A stretch of 64,000 bases of DNA from Lentisphaerae bacterium GWF2_50_93 (GCA_001804815.1 MHBI01000071.1:62001-126000), one strand, 5' to 3'. Positions 7,815 through 17,071 are shown, counted from the stretch's first letter. Made by a program: numbers and translations. The notes: generated by a model from the letters alone, not told the origin.

Positions 7815-10358
7815 ATGGCTTTCGAATATAAATGCACTGCTTGTCAGGCCGTAGGCGAACTTGATGAACTCGTGAATCAGGTTGAATGCCCGAACTGTGG
7901 CGGGATGATGGCTCCGCTCAACGCCCCCCCTCCTCCCCAGTCCGACATTATCGAAGGGGAAGAACCAACGATAAAAGTTCCTCGCGGCGAATTCATGAAC
8001 GATCCTCCCAGCCAGCCGAAAAAAGCTGTCAAAGTGGCAAAAGCCGTTAATATCGGTTTTGGCGGGATGCTCACATCAACTTCCTCCACCGGGGGATTCT
8101 CACCGATCACGCCCGGCAAAAAGGATGCTGGAATTCCATATGCCCAGCAGAGAATGCCGCCGCCAGCGCCGCCGCCGCCTCAACCCCAGTATCAGCAGCA
8201 GCAATGGCCGCAGCCGGAACCAGATGAATATGAAGAGGAAGCTGAGACAAAGTTCCAGCATGCTCCGCAGGCCCCTGTTCAAGCAGCCCAGGGAACTGCA
8301 CCAAAGGACGGCAAGAAGAAAACATTCACGATGACCAAGACGAAGCCGCAGGTGCAGACTTCCACCCAGATAAAGGCGCCGGTTCCGCCGCCATCCGCAC
8401 AGAAACCACCTGCGACCCAGCAGGGTATGCAGCGTCAGGCAACGCAGCAGGTTAACTTCCAGAGGCCTGCAGCGTCTCCACAGCAGGAGGCCATGCAGAA
8501 GCCGAAACCTGCTGGAACCGCTGTTAAATTCATTACTAAAGGCGCACAGAAGATCACGCAGCAGATGCCTCAGCAAAAGCCGCCGCCTCCACCACCACCT
8601 CCTCCGCCGCCACCCCAGAGACCGATTCAGCAGCAGCGGCCAATGCAGCAGTCCTCCCAAAGACCCCCGATGCAGCAGCAGCGGCCAGTGCAGCAGGCTT
8701 CCCAAAGGCCTCCAGTGCAGCAGCACAGGACCATACAGTCTCCCCAAAGACAGACGACTCAGCAGGGCTATCAGCAGCATGAATACCAGCAGCAAACACA
8801 ACAACAGCAGCCGTCACAGCAGCAATATTACCCTCCACCACAGCAGGATTATGAAGCCCAGGTCAGGCAGGAAGCTGAAAGACAGGAGTCCATCATAAGG
8901 GAGGCTCATCGTATCGCCGACGAGAAAATACGAAAGGAAAGGGAGGAGACTGAAAGAAGATTTGCCGAAGAAAGAGCTAGAATAGCGGCCGAGGAGGCTG
9001 AACGCGCAAGACGTCTTGCCGAGGAAACCGCCGCACGCGAGGCCAGGGAGGCCGCGGATAGGATCGCTGCACAGTTGGCAAAGGAACGTGAAGAGTTCGA
9101 GCTCCGCAAAAAAGAATTTGAGGAACTCACAAGGAAAAGGGCTGAAGAGGATGCCAGGAGGAAGGCCGAAGATGAAGCCAGAAGAAAAGCGGATGAGGAA
9201 GCAAGGATAAAGGCGGAAGAGGCTAGAAAAAAAGAAGAGGAAGCTAAAAAGCTTTCAGAGCCTTCAGCCAAGGCTGAAGAGAAACCTGCCGCCGCAATAC
9301 AGATGCCCTCGCCGATCGCGGTTCCTCCCCCGGTAATCCCTGCAGCCGAACCTAAAAAGGATGAACCCGCAAAACAGCCGGAAATCCATAATCAATCCAC
9401 GGATTTGAAGCTTTCTTCCGACAGCAAGGTTCCCGATATCAAGCCTGATGCAAAAAAGGATGAAAAACCTGACGAAATCAAGATAAAGCCTCCTGGAGAA
9501 AAAACACTCCTCACCCTTGGCTCCCTGGCCAAGGAATCCTTGAAGATGGAAGACCTGAAAAAGGATGATGCAAAAAAAGAAGAGAAGCCATCAGATACCA
9601 AGGATGAGAAAAAGGACGAGAAGAAGGAGGAAAAGAAAGATGAGAAGAAAGCAGGCCCAGCCCCGGAGAAGAAGACTGGAATAAAGGGACTGCCTCCTCC
9701 ACCGCCTTTCAAGAAGAAAATCCCAGGTCCAGGAGGAAAGCCTGGCATCCCCGGAAAAACTTCCGTAGCCAAAGCCGCCGTCGCCGACAAGGATAAAAAA
9801 GAAGGCGACGCCAAAGACAAAACGCCTGGCTCAGATAAAGACAAGGACAAGTCTGCAACACCGGCAAAGGAAAAGACCCAGACCAAGATGGGAATTCCCG
9901 CAGACATGGAAATGACCCACTCAGGCCTCATAAAGCTCAAGCAGAAGAAAAAGAATACGATATACATGATAGTCGGAGGCGCAGCCGTAGTCATAAGCAT
10001 CATAGTATTTTTTATTTTCCTGCCGATTGTCAGAAAAATCAAATCCGGCTTCAGGGCTTCTCCTCCTCCTGCAGCACAGCAGACACCGCAGCCACAGCTG
10101 CAGGTGGGTGGACAGACTGCAACTCCTGCAAGACTTCCATCCGGACTTCAGACATCGCCATTGTATTCCGACTACAGCGCCCTTGCGTCAAAAGTGAAGA
10201 AGATGCCATGGACGAACAAAACCGAGATCGATGCAATAATCAAGGAATACCAGATTTTCCTCGATACGCATAAGGAAACTCCGGCGACCGACAAATGCAT
10301 AGAAAAGGCCAAGGAGCAGATTCAGAAGAACCAGGATCTTAAACTGATGTATAAATAG
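7815..10358 (+). CDS. Zinc-ribbon, Pro/Gln-rich, coiled-coil membrane protein
   Basis: An 847-residue mosaic that I do not recognise as a named family. In order: zinc ribbon (C7, C10, C25, C28); a long disordered part rich in proline and glutamine (about 100-345) with a run of twelve prolines near 257; a highly charged Ala/Glu/Arg coiled coil (about 345-485); a Lys/Asp/Glu/Pro-rich linker (485-700) with repeated KKDEKKDEKK blocks; one transmembrane helix (about 715-738, in the TIYMIVGGAAVVISII area); and a C-terminal domain of about 105 residues, probably outside the membrane. The coiled-coil part recalls TolA/InfB-like linkers. AAGGAT sits upstream of ATG 7815. It lies between ileS and trpS. 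A scaffold or envelope-spanning role is a guess from architecture only. Confidence 0.75.
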   Translation: MAFEYKCTACQAVGELDELVNQVECPNCGGMMAPLNAPPPPQSDIIEGEEPTIKVPRGEFMNDPPSQPKKAVKVAKAVNIGFGGMLTSTSSTGGFSPITPGKKDAGIPYAQQRMPPPAPPPPQPQYQQQQWPQPEPDEYEEEAETKFQHAPQAPVQAAQGTAPKDGKKKTFTMTKTKPQVQTSTQIKAPVPPPSAQKPPATQQGMQRQATQQVNFQRPAASPQQEAMQKPKPAGTAVKFITKGAQKITQQMPQQKPPPPPPPPPPPPQRPIQQQRPMQQSSQRPPMQQQRPVQQASQRPPVQQHRTIQSPQRQTTQQGYQQHEYQQQTQQQQPSQQQYYPPPQQDYEAQVRQEAERQESIIREAHRIADEKIRKEREETERRFAEERARIAAEEAERARRLAEETAAREAREAADRIAAQLAKEREEFELRKKEFEELTRKRAEEDARRKAEDEARRKADEEARIKAEEARKKEEEAKKLSEPSAKAEEKPAAAIQMPSPIAVPPPVIPAAEPKKDEPAKQPEIHNQSTDLKLSSDSKVPDIKPDAKKDEKPDEIKIKPPGEKTLLTLGSLAKESLKMEDLKKDDAKKEEKPSDTKDEKKDEKKEEKKDEKKAGPAPEKKTGIKGLPPPPPFKKKIPGPGGKPGIPGKTSVAKAAVADKDKKEGDAKDKTPGSDKDKDKSATPAKEKTQTKMGIPADMEMTHSGLIKLKQKKKNTIYMIVGGAAVVISIIVFFIFLPIVRKIKSGFRASPPPAAQQTPQPQLQVGGQTATPARLPSGLQTSPLYSDYSALASKVKKMPWTNKTEIDAIIKEYQIFLDTHKETPATDKCIEKAKEQIQKNQDLKLMYK

Positions 10359-10368
10359 TATTGCAAAA

Positions 10369-11325
10369 ATGAGAATTTTATCCGGCATACAGCCCTCTGG
10401 CACAATACATATCGGCAACTACTTCGGCATGATGAAGCCCGCCATGGAACTCTCAAAAAAAGGAGAGGCCTACCTCTTCATCGCTGATTACCATGCGCTG
10501 ACAGTCCTTCCAGAACCTGAGAAACTCCGTGGGAGAATCAGAAATGTCGCGGTCGATTTCATTGCATGCGGCCTCACAGAGGAAACCGTTTTCTTCAGGC
10601 AGTCTGATGTCAGGTGCATTCCTGAACTGACCTGGATACTCTCATGCGTCACACCGATGGGACTTCTTGAAAGATGCCATGGCTACAAGGACAAGCTCGC
10701 ACACGGCCTGAGCCCCAACCACGGACTCTTCGCATATCCGGTCCTCATGGCGGCGGACATCCTCATCTATAAATCAAACATCGTCCCCGTAGGAAAGGAC
10801 CAGAAGCAGCATGTCGAGGTCGCCCGTGACATCGCCCAGCGGTTCAACAATAAATACGGTGAAATACTTGTCCTGCCGGAACCGCAGATCCGCGAGGATG
10901 CCGCGCTAGTACCTGGAACCGACGGACAGAAGATGTCAAAGACCTATGGGAATACGATCGAGCTGTTTGGAAATGAAAAGGAACTCAAGAAGAAATTCAT
11001 GAGCATTGTGACTGATTGCAAGACGCTGGAAGAGCCGAAGGATCCTGAGACATGTCCTGTTTTCACCCTCTATAAACTTTTCGCCGCGAATGATCAGATT
11101 GAAGTGATGGCCGCCAATTACCGGAAGGGCGGATACGGTTATGGACATGCGAAAAAAGAACTTTTCGATGTGTTCTGGGAATACTTCAGGCCTTTCAGGA
11201 CAAGACGCGAGGAACTTCTGAAAGACATGGGGTATGTTGATGCATTCCTCAGGCGCGGAGCCGAAAAGGCCAATGAGACAGCCGAAAAGACAATGAAACA
11301 GATTAGGGAAAGCATAGGCCTCTGA
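10369..11325 (+). CDS. trpS: Tryptophanyl-tRNA synthetase
   Basis: Class I aminoacyl-tRNA synthetase that loads tryptophan on tRNA-Trp. 318 residues, close to the usual bacterial size. The first ATP-binding motif is GIQPSGTIHIGNYFG at the N-terminus (PSGxxHIGN form), and the second is DGQKMSKTYGN near residue 185-195. The GKDQKQHVEVARDIA segment, which contacts tryptophan and ATP in this family, is intact. The stop overlaps the start of the MoxR gene by one base (TGATG), so the two are translationally coupled, although they have no known functional relation. It starts 10 bp after the mosaic membrane protein. Confidence 0.95.
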   Translation: MRILSGIQPSGTIHIGNYFGMMKPAMELSKKGEAYLFIADYHALTVLPEPEKLRGRIRNVAVDFIACGLTEETVFFRQSDVRCIPELTWILSCVTPMGLLERCHGYKDKLAHGLSPNHGLFAYPVLMAADILIYKSNIVPVGKDQKQHVEVARDIAQRFNNKYGEILVLPEPQIREDAALVPGTDGQKMSKTYGNTIELFGNEKELKKKFMSIVTDCKTLEEPKDPETCPVFTLYKLFAANDQIEVMAANYRKGGYGYGHAKKELFDVFWEYFRPFRTRREELLKDMGYVDAFLRRGAEKANETAEKTMKQIRESIGL

Positions 11326-12263
11326 TGGAACAGACAAACCAGGAAATCATCGCGAGTTTAAAGGAAAACCTGTCGAAAGTGATATCGGGCAAGCCCGAGG
11401 CCGTTGAAATGCTCATCATAGCATTGTGCAGCGGCGGCAATATCCTCATGGAGGACGTCCCCGGAGTGGGAAAAACCACGATGGCAAAGGCGCTGGCGCT
11501 GTCAATCGACGGGTCCTTCCACAGGATACAGTTCACCCCTGACCTCCTGCCCTATGACATTATCGGCTCACCTGTATATAATCCTAAGGATGGGAACTTC
11601 CATTTCAGGAAAGGCCCTATCTTCACGAACATCCTTCTTGCCGATGAAATCAACAGGGCTTCTCCAAGGACCCAGTCGGCGCTGCTTGAAGCAATGAACG
11701 AAGGCCAGGTCACGGTCGAGGCCGAGACGCACATCCTCGGACAGCCATTCCTTGTCATTGCGACCGAGAATCCGATTGAGTATCATGGGACATATCCTCT
11801 GCCTGAAGCCCAGCTCGACAGATTTTCCATGCAGGTGATCCTCGGTTATCCCGACGAGAAAAGTGAAATGGAAATTTTATATTCCCGAAAGGACAGGGAT
11901 CCCATATCTTCGCTGAAGCCAGTAATAACATGCCCGCAGATCTGCAAGCTCCAGGATGAGGTCAAAAAGGTCGATATCGAGAAAACCATCGCAGCCTACA
12001 TGGTGAAGATAATCCGTGCCACCAGGAAAGATCCCCGCATAAGACTTGGCGCCAGCCCCAGGGCTCTTCTTACGCTTTCAAGATGTTCACAGGCCAAGGC
12101 GTTCGTCAACGGCAGGAATTTCGTGCTTCCCGACGATGTGAAATCCCTCGCAGTCACAGTTCTCGCACACCGGCTGGTACTTGAAAACAAGGCCCAGTAT
12201 TCAGGGATAAAGAAGCAGGCGGTAGTCCAGGAAATAATCAACCAGCTCGAAGCCCCGGTCTGA
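11325..12263 (+). CDS. MoxR-family AAA+ ATPase
   Basis: A 312-residue AAA+ ATPase of the MoxR family. It carries Walker A GVGKTT (residues about 47-52), Walker B LLADEINRA (about 105), the signature RTQSALLEAMNEGQV, sensor-1 ATENPIEYHGTYPLPEAQLDRF and the C-terminal lid with GASPRALL. MoxR proteins act as chaperone-like remodelers, often with a DUF58 and vWA-domain protein encoded next door. Here no such partner follows: the next gene is pheS on the opposite strand. It is the last gene of the plus-strand run and its start overlaps the trpS stop. The partner is probably elsewhere in the genome. Confidence 0.93.
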   Translation: MEQTNQEIIASLKENLSKVISGKPEAVEMLIIALCSGGNILMEDVPGVGKTTMAKALALSIDGSFHRIQFTPDLLPYDIIGSPVYNPKDGNFHFRKGPIFTNILLADEINRASPRTQSALLEAMNEGQVTVEAETHILGQPFLVIATENPIEYHGTYPLPEAQLDRFSMQVILGYPDEKSEMEILYSRKDRDPISSLKPVITCPQICKLQDEVKKVDIEKTIAAYMVKIIRATRKDPRIRLGASPRALLTLSRCSQAKAFVNGRNFVLPDDVKSLAVTVLAHRLVLENKAQYSGIKKQAVVQEIINQLEAPV

Positions 12264-12513
12264 AGAACAATCGAACAACCGAATGACGAACATTCGAACA
12301 ACCGAACAGCCGAACAACCGAACTACGAAGCAATTGAATGCCAATTCTCGTGTCAAATAAACTTCTTCTAGCGACGATAGTCTTAATTTAGCGATTGATG
12401 CCTCAGTGCAAGATATTAAATGTGAAATAATTAGAACTTGAGTATCGCCAATAGCACAGCATTCTAAAATTACTTCGTTATTCGTAGTTCGAATGTTCGT
12501 CATTCGATTGTTC
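12264..12513. repeat. 250-bp element with terminal inverted repeats
   Basis: Between the 3' ends of moxR and pheS. The right arm (12481-12513) reads on the other strand agaacaatcgaatgacgaac, continuing attcgaactacgaa. The left arm (12264-12329) holds the same sequence in the same order but is expanded by insertions of an octamer-like unit (cgaacaac / cgaacagc). The central 150 bp is AT-rich and has no convincing gene. The arrangement resembles a small non-autonomous MITE-like element with one arm enlarged by slippage; it may also serve as a bidirectional terminator region. Confidence 0.55.
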
Positions 12514-12520
12514 TAATCGG

Positions 12521-13546
12521 TCAGAACTGTTCGAGGAATCTCATGTCGTTTTCGTAGAGGAACCTGATATCGTTTATCCTGTAGCGGATCATCGCGATTC
12601 TCTCGATCCCCATTCCGAACGCATACCCGCTCCATTTTTCAGGATCGTATCCGACATTCTTCAGCACGTTCGGATTCACCATTCCTGCTCCGGCGATTTC
12701 AAGCCAGCCGGAATATTTGCATACACGGCATCCCTTGCCTTCGCACATGATGCAGGAGAAATCACATTCGACGCTGGGTTCAGTGAACGGGAAGAAATGC
12801 GGACGCATCCTGATCTGGGTGTCTTCGCCCATGAGTTCGCGTCCGAAATAAAGAAGCGTGCTCTTGAGGTCGGCCATTGAAACGTTCTTGTCTATGTACA
12901 GGCCTTCGATCTGGTGGAAGTTCATGCTGTGGGTGGCATCCGGTGTATCGCGGCGGAAGCATCTTCCGGGCGAAATGATCCTGACCGGAGGCTCGTTCTT
13001 CTCCATGTACCTGATCTGCACCGTGGAAGTCTGTGTCCTGAGAAGACGCCCGTCGCCGAAGTAGAAAGTGTCCTGCGGATCGCGGGATGGATGGTCGGAC
13101 GGAGTGTTCAGCGCATCGAAATTATGGTATACGGTTTCCACCTCGGGGCCTTCCGCAACAATGAAACCCATCCTGCGGAATATGGCGACGCAGTCGTCGA
13201 TGACCTTTGACACGGGATGTTTTCCACCAAGGGCCCATTTGCGTCCGGGAAGAGTGACATCGAAGAATTTCTCGGATTTTTTCCTGTCCTGGGCCTTCAG
13301 TCTTTCCTTGGCCTCCTCCAGAAGGGCTTCAATTTTGTTCTTGGCGACATTAAAGGCCTTGCCGAACTCGGGCTTATCCTGAGGCGGGATATTCTTCATT
13401 TCTGCGCTAATGGCCGGAATGAAGCCGTTGCGGCCGATCATCTCGACGCGCATATTTTCAATTTCAGCGTCACAGGTAGCCGCATTAAGTGCTTTTTCAG
13501 CGTATTCTATTTTTGAGTTCAGCTTATCTATCAGTTCATTGCTCAT
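12521..13546 (-). CDS. pheS: Phenylalanyl-tRNA synthetase alpha subunit
   Basis: Catalytic alpha chain of the alpha2-beta2 class II PheRS. About 341 residues. The N-terminal coiled coil is followed by the class II core: motif 2 region RCFRRDTPDATHSMNFHQIEG, the FPFTEPSVECDF stretch, a cysteine cluster CIMCEGKGCRVC typical of bacterial PheS, and motif 3 FGMGIERIAM near the C-terminus. The preferred start is ATG 13546 (MSNELIDKL), with AAAGGCGG upstream; an in-frame ATG three codons earlier is less well placed. The beta-subunit gene pheT, usually directly downstream, is not in this window: downstream is the inverted-repeat element and convergent moxR. pheS and pheT are therefore probably separated in this genome. 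Confidence 0.95.
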   Translation of the reverse strand: MSNELIDKLNSKIEYAEKALNAATCDAEIENMRVEMIGRNGFIPAISAEMKNIPPQDKPEFGKAFNVAKNKIEALLEEAKERLKAQDRKKSEKFFDVTLPGRKWALGGKHPVSKVIDDCVAIFRRMGFIVAEGPEVETVYHNFDALNTPSDHPSRDPQDTFYFGDGRLLRTQTSTVQIRYMEKNEPPVRIISPGRCFRRDTPDATHSMNFHQIEGLYIDKNVSMADLKSTLLYFGRELMGEDTQIRMRPHFFPFTEPSVECDFSCIMCEGKGCRVCKYSGWLEIAGAGMVNPNVLKNVGYDPEKWSGYAFGMGIERIAMIRYRINDIRFLYENDMRFLEQF

Positions 13547-13632
13547 AAACATCAACCGCCTTTACATTTGGGAAACCCGTTGAAGATAGCCTCATATCTT
13601 GATTTTGCCACCAAATCAACGAAAAATATATG

Positions 13633-13718
13633 TCGCCATGCGCCTCCTGCTTGCGATGGCGAAGCCAGTATGCCAGTTTCGCCGAAACTGGCTCTGAGGC
13701 GGTTTCGGCGAAACCGCC
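13633..13718. repeat. Three tandem hairpins
   Basis: Stem TCGCCAT/ATGGCGA (13633-13662) is followed by gccagtttc-gcc-gaaactggc (13672-13692, nine-base stem, three-base loop) and ggcggtttc-ggc-gaaaccgcc (13698-13718, same 9-3-9 design). They lie between the start of pheS and the end of the MFS gene. A related ggcg-tttcggcgaaaccgcc hairpin occurs at 36613-36633, so this is a dispersed palindromic family rather than a gene-specific terminator; no T-run follows. Confidence 0.6.
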
Positions 13719-13753
13719 ATACTGCTTGAAGCTTGGATTTGGGGGCCTGGAAT

Positions 13754-14938
13754 TTATTCCTTTTGGGTTGGGGGCAAAGGCGAACCCTTAGGAAAAAGGT
13801 AGAATATTGAAACAGGAACCGCCGCCAATATCATCGGAACAATTCCGAAAAGAAGTCCCGTCGTCACGGAAAGTCCTGCGAGCGCCGCGATCTGCTTGCC
13901 GGAAATGACAACTATCGGGCCTACCGTAAACCCAACGCCGATTACGCTTTCGTGCGAGCCCCCAGCCCCTACGGAGGCGTTGCTTAGCACCATTGCGTAA
14001 TAAAGTGCGGAATAATATGCGAATCCCGCAGCGACGCCATATATGATCTCTCCTGCAATTATCAGAGGAACCGAACTGGAGAACATCGCCATGCAGAATC
14101 CAACAGCAATAGTACAGGATACGGAAGCCAGCAGGATTTTCCTTCCATGCCACCAGGCAGTCGCCGCCATCAGGAGAAAGGCAAATGTCCTGGACGCATC
14201 GACAAAGCATGCAATGAGTCCGGCCTTTGCTACTGATATCCCCATTTCGGCGAACTTTCCGGGAAGAAGAGAGGCGAGTATCTGCATCATGGCGTATGAG
14301 AATCCCATTGACCATCTGCTGGAAACGAGCATTCCCCGCATGTCTTCATATGATATTGCGTTGTCCTCCCGGGTATCTGCCGATGAAGCGGACAGATGGT
14401 GCGGAATGACCTTTGGAAGGAAGAAAACCAGGATCATTGACACTACCACGACTATTCCGGCCAGCATGAATATCCCGTTCTTGAAAATAGAAATAACAGC
14501 CCCGGATATCAGTACGGCAAGAGGAACTGCAGTGCTCCAGCAGAGGTTGTATATCCCTATGGACTTGGACGACTGCTTCTCGTCAAGACCGGCGCTCGCA
14601 TAGCTTTCAGCAACAGGCCAGGTCATGCCGTTGAACAATGAGTAAATGATGACAATGGACGAGATGGCCACGGCATTCGGGAAGATAAAAGCCGACACCG
14701 GCAGTATGAGCTGTATGACAAGAAGGATGAACATTGATCGGCGCGGACCGACATTCTCCCAGAACTTATGGGAAAGCTGTGCGCCTGCTATGTATGTAAT
14801 TCCTGTCGCCAGGGCGAGCAGGAGGTTCTGGAAATCGCTCAATGACAGTTCATACTTGGTATAGAAGAAGACTCCACGCTGTATGAGGATGGTCGCAAGA
14901 CTGAACAGGAACGCAAATATGTAAATGTAAAAACGCAT
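13754..14938 (-). CDS. MFS transporter
   Basis: A 394-residue protein with about twelve hydrophobic helices in two halves joined by a loop containing FLPKVIPHHLSASSADTREDN. The loop after TM2 is HKFWENVGPRRSMF, an MFS position. The N-terminus MRFYIYIFAFLFSLATILI begins directly in TM1. It lies downstream of the sugar-isomerase cassette (15312-19280) on the same strand but is separated by 373 bp of palindromic DNA, so membership in that operon is doubtful; a role in uptake of the same sugar derivative is possible. Substrate not readable. Confidence 0.82.
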   Translation of the reverse strand: MRFYIYIFAFLFSLATILIQRGVFFYTKYELSLSDFQNLLLALATGITYIAGAQLSHKFWENVGPRRSMFILLVIQLILPVSAFIFPNAVAISSIVIIYSLFNGMTWPVAESYASAGLDEKQSSKSIGIYNLCWSTAVPLAVLISGAVISIFKNGIFMLAGIVVVVSMILVFFLPKVIPHHLSASSADTREDNAISYEDMRGMLVSSRWSMGFSYAMMQILASLLPGKFAEMGISVAKAGLIACFVDASRTFAFLLMAATAWWHGRKILLASVSCTIAVGFCMAMFSSSVPLIIAGEIIYGVAAGFAYYSALYYAMVLSNASVGAGGSHESVIGVGFTVGPIVVISGKQIAALAGLSVTTGLLFGIVPMILAAVPVSIFYLFPKGSPLPPTQKE

Positions 14939-15311
14939 GGGCTAATCTGAATGGATGAGTGGATTGACGAATGATTGGATGGCGGTGAATGCATGAACAC
15001 ACGGCATGGAACAGATTCCTTTTGAGTGTAAAAATGAACAGCGGCATAATCTACAGGGAACATGTGAAAAATCCAGACGGATTGACACCTTGATGGAAAA
15101 TCAGGGCTGATTCGTAGTGCGTCAGTTAATCTTGATATTGTTTAAGGTAGGGCGCGTTCAGAGTTTACCCCGGTTCCTAAAAGGACATCGGGGTAACGCG
15201 CCTAATCAAGAACGGACACCTCGGAGAGGCGTCCCTACCTTTAGAAATAATTCCGGGGAGACCCAAAGCCCCCCGGCTTTATTTCCATAATAAAAATAAT
15301 TCCGGACGGGA
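14939..15311. repeat. Gene-free gap with nested palindromes
   Basis: No convincing gene. 15145-15242 forms a composite inverted repeat: outer arms aggtaggg/ccctacct, then ggcgcgtt/aacgcgcc, then taccccg/cggggta, and a separate hairpin at 15214-15234 (ggac-cctc/gagg-gtcc). A short stem aaagcc-cccc-ggcttt lies at 15265-15280. The undecamer aataattccgg is repeated directly at 15246 and 15296, the second just past the stop of the isomerase gene. The palindromes probably include the 3' end signal for the minus-strand cassette. Confidence 0.5.
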
Positions 15312-16193
15312 TTATTTTTTGAGCTCAGCTTTGATCTCATCGACCATCTTCATGATCCTGCGGCCATACTCGACGTAGTTGGAGAACATCAGCTCCTCCT
15401 TGGTCGGCCCCTGGTCATGATAGATCGCAACCATGTGCGGTTCGATGGAGATGCCACCGTCATATCCGCGCTTGAACATGTCCTTCAGAATCTTCCGGAC
15501 ATCGCCGACGCCCTCGCCGGGGAAGCTGTAGATGGCCTTGCCATCAGCGCCCATGGTTCCGTCCTTGATATGGATGTATGCGACATGCTCCTTGACAGCA
15601 TCGTAGAACTTCCATGCTGACTGAAGCTTGTATGGAGGTTTTCCACGGACATCGTCCGAGAACACAGGATTGCCGGTATCAAAGACAAGCTTGAAGTTCG
15701 GAGACTTGATCCCCTCCATCATCTTGAGCGTATGCTCGTATGACATACCGGCCCAGTTCATGCAGTTCTCATGGACGCACAGGATTCCACCGTCCTCCGC
15801 CATCTTCACGATCACTTTAAGCCTCTTTATTACTTCGGCCGAAAAATCCTGCTGCCGGAGTTCCTTTGGAACCGCGAAGCTCATCATCCTGATCATCTTG
15901 ATTCCGAGTTTCTGCATCCTCGGAACAGCTTTCTTCATCTCATCATAGCTTGATTCAGGAGACTCGGTGATCGGCTTCGACCAGTTGGCGACACCACTCC
16001 CGTAGCAGTTGAATGCAACTCCTGACTTCTTGAGCTTTTCGCAGACTTCAGCGAACTGCGCATCGGTTATTGATGCGAGATTCCCATCGAAAAGCTTTCT
16101 TGTCTCAATATTCTTCCAGCCCAGTTCCTTCGTGGCCTTTATCTGGCCATCAAGATCCGAGGCAGCCTCATCGGCAAAACCTGTATAGTACAT
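15312..16193 (-). CDS. Sugar phosphate isomerase/epimerase (TIM barrel)
   Basis: About 293 residues of the AP-endonuclease-2 / xylose-isomerase-like TIM-barrel family, which isomerise or epimerise sugars or inositol derivatives with a divalent metal. Visible family features are the first strand YYTGFADEAASDLDGQI, the metal-ligand strand GGILCVHENCMNW, FKLVFDTGNP and HVAYIHIKDGT, and the final SIEPH. The start is set at ATG 16193 because GGAGGT lies four bases upstream; an earlier in-frame ATG at 16235 has no such site. It is the last of four minus-strand genes with a GntR regulator, a MocA dehydrogenase and a second isomerase. Substrate unknown. Confidence 0.87.
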   Translation of the reverse strand: MYYTGFADEAASDLDGQIKATKELGWKNIETRKLFDGNLASITDAQFAEVCEKLKKSGVAFNCYGSGVANWSKPITESPESSYDEMKKAVPRMQKLGIKMIRMMSFAVPKELRQQDFSAEVIKRLKVIVKMAEDGGILCVHENCMNWAGMSYEHTLKMMEGIKSPNFKLVFDTGNPVFSDDVRGKPPYKLQSAWKFYDAVKEHVAYIHIKDGTMGADGKAIYSFPGEGVGDVRKILKDMFKRGYDGGISIEPHMVAIYHDQGPTKEELMFSNYVEYGRRIMKMVDEIKAELKK

Positions 16194-16285
16194 ATGACCT
16201 CCAAAGTGTAGGTACGTCCTTTCTGTGTCCGCCATAGCTTCTTTGCGACGGCGGAAGGATGTACCATTCCTATTTAATTAAATTC

Positions 16286-16314
16286 ATGGGACAGGCTAAA
16301 GCCCGTCCCTACTT
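16286..16314. repeat. Dispersed palindrome, copy 1
   Basis: A 29-base sequence beginning atgggacaggctaaagcccg and ending tccctactt, identical to 19649-19677 apart from its edges. Its core gggac-aggctaaagccc-gtccc is an imperfect palindrome that can fold as a hairpin. It sits directly past the stop codon of the upstream isomerase gene. A shortened relative (cgggctaaagcccaacatac) lies at 50489-50508. Confidence 0.65.
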
Positions 16315-17071
16315 AAATCTCATTGACCAGGTAATCGAGGCTGATCTTCAGCGACTCAAACGGATCGATCCTGCAGACATCCTGCTCGATGATGAACCAT
16401 TCGGTCCCGGACTTCTTCGCCGCTTTTACAATCCTCTTCCAGTCGAGATTTCCATTTCCTATCTCGAGCATCTTGATCTGGTTCTCGATTATTCCGAATT
16501 CCTTCAGATGGAGGAGAGGAAGCCTGTTCGCGAGCTTCTTGCACCATTCCACCGGGTCGCCGCCGCCGTGCTGTACCCAGAACGTGTCGATCTCACCCTG
16601 CAGGTTCTTCGGATCGGTTTCATCATAGATTATGTCGAGTCCGGTCTTCCCGCCGAACTTCTCGAATTCGATCGCATGGTTGTGGTACGTGAGCACCTGT
16701 CCGGCATCACGCAGGACTTTGCCCGCCTTGTTCAGGGCCGCCGCCACCATCTTGAAGTCGGCCTCGGTCTTAGGTGAGGTGTGCGGCCAGGGATAGGCCG
16801 TGTACTTGCAACCAAGTGCGTTGAGCTTGTCGACCACCTTGCTCGGTTCCTCGAAAATCATCTTCCCGGATTCGTGCGTCGCACAGCATACGAGACCTTC
16901 CCCGTCGAGCATCTTCTTGAGTTCTACATCCCCAATCGGACCGAGCCCTGAGAGCTGGACTGCATCAAAGCCGATGGCCTTGACCTTCTTGAACGATTTT
17001 GCAATGTCTTCCGGCGTCTTGAGGAAATCCCTCACAGTGTAGAGCTGAGCTGCAATTAATTTCTTCTTCAT
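16313..17071 (-). CDS. Sugar phosphate isomerase/epimerase (TIM barrel)
   Basis: A 252-residue member of the xylose-isomerase-like TIM-barrel family, shorter than and only distantly similar to its neighbour at 15312. Visible: KLIAAQLYTVRDFLKTPEDIA at the start (the QLYTVR form is typical of this group), GFDAVQLSGLGP, CCATHES, LTYHNHAIEFEKFGG with metal-site histidines, DTFWVQHGGGDP, LLHLKEFG and WFIIEQD near the end. It begins 30 bp after the MocA dehydrogenase gene and precedes the other isomerase by about 120 bp, so the four genes probably form one transcript. Two paralogous isomerases beside one dehydrogenase suggest stepwise conversion of an unusual sugar or polyol. Confidence 0.88.
   Translation of the reverse strand: MKKKLIAAQLYTVRDFLKTPEDIAKSFKKVKAIGFDAVQLSGLGPIGDVELKKMLDGEGLVCCATHESGKMIFEEPSKVVDKLNALGCKYTAYPWPHTSPKTEADFKMVAAALNKAGKVLRDAGQVLTYHNHAIEFEKFGGKTGLDIIYDETDPKNLQGEIDTFWVQHGGGDPVEWCKKLANRLPLLHLKEFGIIENQIKMLEIGNGNLDWKRIVKAAKKSGTEWFIIEQDVCRIDPFESLKISLDYLVNEI

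Noticed and set aside
8100..8841. Long minus-strand frames opposite the 847-residue protein
   Set aside because: They are leucine/arginine- or alanine-rich shadows of CAG/CCG repeats in the real gene.
12201..12503. 100-codon minus-strand frame between moxR and pheS
   Set aside because: It translates the inverted-repeat element (repeated RLFGCSVVR-like runs) and the end of moxR; no ribosome site and no family.
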